DNA of 54,895 nucleotides. It comes from Zunongwangia pacifica (GTDB taxonomy: Bacteria; Bacteroidota; Bacteroidia; Flavobacteriales; Flavobacteriaceae). The number at the start of each line of letters is the position of its first letter. Within the stretch, counting starts at the first letter, position 1. The stretch spans positions 1 through 54,895 of the forward strand of contig NZ_JAKHSK010000034.1 of the NCBI RefSeq assembly GCF_023499215.1, written 5' to 3'. The position numbers and the translations under genes were made by a program. Shown one piece after another: positions 53,768-54,895 of the stretch. The notes below the pieces were generated by a model. It did no database searches and was not told the DNA's origin. It saw only the letters and a list, made by a program, of their open reading frames with translations.

Positions 53768-53880
53768 TTTAATTTTCAATATTCAACCGATTTTTTTGAT
53801 ATCCATCGGTATTCATAGCAATTTTAAAATTTTATCGCTTCTAGCGTTTGTTCCATTCCCAAAGGTTGTTTTATTTTTCC

Positions 53881-53888
53881 TAATTTTG
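53881..53888 (+). promoter_or_regulatory. -7 box (TAATTTTG) of ung
   Basis: TAATTTTG fits TAnnTTTG and ends 28 bases before the ATG of ung. Confidence 0.5.
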
Positions 53889-53916
53889 GAACATTGCAAA
53901 TTTACTTAAAATTATA

Positions 53917-54582
53917 ATGAACGTAAATATCAACGAAGGCTGGAAAACGCATTTAGAAACCGAATTTGAGAAAGATTATTTTAAAAATCTCGTTGAATTT
54001 GTTAAAAATGAATATTCAAACTTTAAAGTGTATCCTAAAGGGAAACACATTTTTGCTGCTTTCGATCATTCTAATTTTGAAGATACCCGGGTGGTCATTT
54101 TAGGGCAGGACCCTTATCACGGACCGGGACAGGCAAACGGACTTTGTTTTTCGGTAAATGATGGAATCGCGCAACCACCGTCTTTGGTGAATATTTTTAA
54201 GGAGATCCAGAATGATACCGGCAGCGCAATGCCACAATCGGGGAATCTGGAACGCTGGGCAGATCAGGGCGTATTATTGCTTAATGCCACATTAACGGTA
54301 AGGGCGCATCAGGCAGGATCACATCAGGGGCAGGGATGGGAGCAATTTACAGATCGCGTGATCGAAATTGTTTCTGCCGAAAAAGAAAATGTTGTTTTTG
54401 TGCTTTGGGGAGGCTATGCCAAGAAAAAAGCCTCAAAAATTGACAGCTCAAAACATCTTATATTAACTAGCGGACATCCTTCTCCTTTAAGTGCTAACCG
54501 TGGTTACTGGTTTGGAAATAAACATTTTACCAAAGCAAATGATTATTTAAAAGCACATGGTAAAAAACCGATTGAATGGTAA
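53917..54582 (+). CDS. ung: Uracil-DNA glycosylase (family 1)
   Basis: A 221-residue enzyme that removes uracil from DNA to start base-excision repair. The water-activating Asp65 lies in ILGQDPYHGPGQANGLCFSV and His187 in TSGHPSPLSANRGYWFGNKHF, both exactly as in family 1. The length is standard. It is divergent from mutS2 across about 170 bases, so two genome-maintenance genes share this intergenic region. Confidence 0.96.
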   Translation: MNVNINEGWKTHLETEFEKDYFKNLVEFVKNEYSNFKVYPKGKHIFAAFDHSNFEDTRVVILGQDPYHGPGQANGLCFSVNDGIAQPPSLVNIFKEIQNDTGSAMPQSGNLERWADQGVLLLNATLTVRAHQAGSHQGQGWEQFTDRVIEIVSAEKENVVFVLWGGYAKKKASKIDSSKHLILTSGHPSPLSANRGYWFGNKHFTKANDYLKAHGKKPIEW

Positions 54583-54583
54583 T

Positions 54584-54749
54584 AAGTTTAAAGTTTAAAA
54601 AGTTCAAGGTTCAAAAGTTGTTGTATCGCGAAGTTTTTCAGTATACATTATACAATATGCGGTATATGGTATAAACTCCTTCAAAATTCAAAATTCACAG
54701 TCCTGTTTCCTAGCTCTTGACTCTTGATTCTTAACTCTTAGTCTCTTCT
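54584..54749. repeat. Heptad repeat tracts downstream of ung
   Basis: The first tract (54584-54620) is built of AAGTTTA/AAGTTCA-like units beginning 2 bases after the ung stop. The second (54713-54749) has TCTTGAC, TCTTGAT, TCTTAAC and TCTTAGT units of exactly 7 bases. The gap to the window end holds no gene. Confidence 0.5.
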
Positions 54750-54776
54750 CTATATTCTAACTTCTATCAGAAAAAG

Positions 54777-54798
54777 ATCTCTCCACTTCGGTCGAGAT
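54777..54798. repeat. Short intergenic hairpin repeat
   Basis: ATCTC (54777-54781) and GAGAT (54794-54798) flank TCCACTTCGGTC, forming an imperfect hairpin. From memory, the reverse complement ATCTCGACCGAAGTGGAGAG recurs in intergenic regions of flavobacteria; only one copy is in this window. Confidence 0.4.
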
Positions 54799-54895
54799 GA
54801 ACTGTGTTTATATACAAGATAAATTTAAGTTATTTTCGGTGTAATAGGTTTTTTGTGTAGCAATAGCAAAGGCCTGCTTTAAAAGTTTGTTGACC

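Noticed and set aside
1-54895. tRNA, rRNA, tmRNA or CRISPR array
   Set aside because: Reading both strands showed no T-loop-like tRNA pattern, no rRNA core sequence and no regularly spaced identical repeats; a covariance-model scan was not possible here.

Overview
The window looks like a chromosomal stretch of a Bacteroidota bacterium, most likely a marine member of the Flavobacteriaceae. The signs are an AT-rich sequence, start sites without Shine-Dalgarno boxes, repeated -7 boxes of the Bacteroidota form TAnnTTTG, a flavobacterial gene set (OstA/LptD-like protein next to RidA, BshA for bacillithiol, a GH3-serine hydrolase fusion, GH92 enzymes, a MutS2-like protein without an Smr domain) and short intergenic repeats. 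The genus cannot be fixed from sequence alone; the Zunongwangia/Salegentibacter/Gramella group is a guess. No rRNA, tRNA, CRISPR array, prophage or complete mobile element was seen. The only mobile trace is the first 28 codons of an IS1595-type transposase running off the left edge.

Layout. 1-1.7 kb: transposase fragment, GNAT acetyltransferase and a two-domain sulfurtransferase, all on the minus strand. 2.0-5.1 kb: ridA and an LptD-like outer-membrane protein on the minus strand, closed by a strong terminator. 5.3-14.3 kb: a long plus-strand run with a cell-wall amidase, an MCE/MlaD-like protein, two Fe-S electron-transfer proteins of HdrC/HdrB type, a small conserved protein, a GH3/serine-hydrolase fusion and bshA, ending in a bidirectional terminator shared with a convergent small beta-barrel gene. 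15.0-17.9 kb: a fused FAD/Fe-S 2-hydroxyacid dehydrogenase. 18.4-20.3 kb: an isolated secreted protein with 16 YadA-head repeats and a C1q/TNF-like C-terminus. 20.6-26.4 kb: a minus-strand operon with a GH43 and two GH92 enzymes, without SusC/SusD partners.

26.7-36.4 kb: a methyltransferase, a secreted coiled-coil protein, ychF, then parE - small membrane protein - parC - mscL as one tightly packed operon. 36.4-38.3 kb: a divergent XRE regulator and M14 carboxypeptidase pair, with palindromic TTACAATTGTAA sites between them. 38.4-43.8 kb: an Lrp/AsnC regulator, phosphoenolpyruvate carboxylase, DinB-like and YihY proteins and a PfpI-type protein. 43.9-50.3 kb: a small acidic protein, aroB, proline dehydrogenase, an LpxH-like phosphatase, aroC and a dicarboxylate symporter. 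50.6-54.6 kb: a membrane protein whose N-terminal cysteine domain lacks a normal start, a DCC protein coupled to mutS2, and ung.

Most genes are housekeeping: envelope building, topoisomerase IV, the shikimate pathway, repair and anaplerosis. The points most worth a second look are these. The second GH92 carries Gln where its tandem partner has the general-acid Glu, which suggests a mannosyl-phosphate-cleaving enzyme. The palindromic operator set lies around the XRE and M14 promoters. The YadA-head/C1q-like secreted protein is unusual for this phylum. Two intergenic repeat families are present: a 104-bp interspersed element, and degenerate heptad tracts that begin within about 11 bases of a stop codon.
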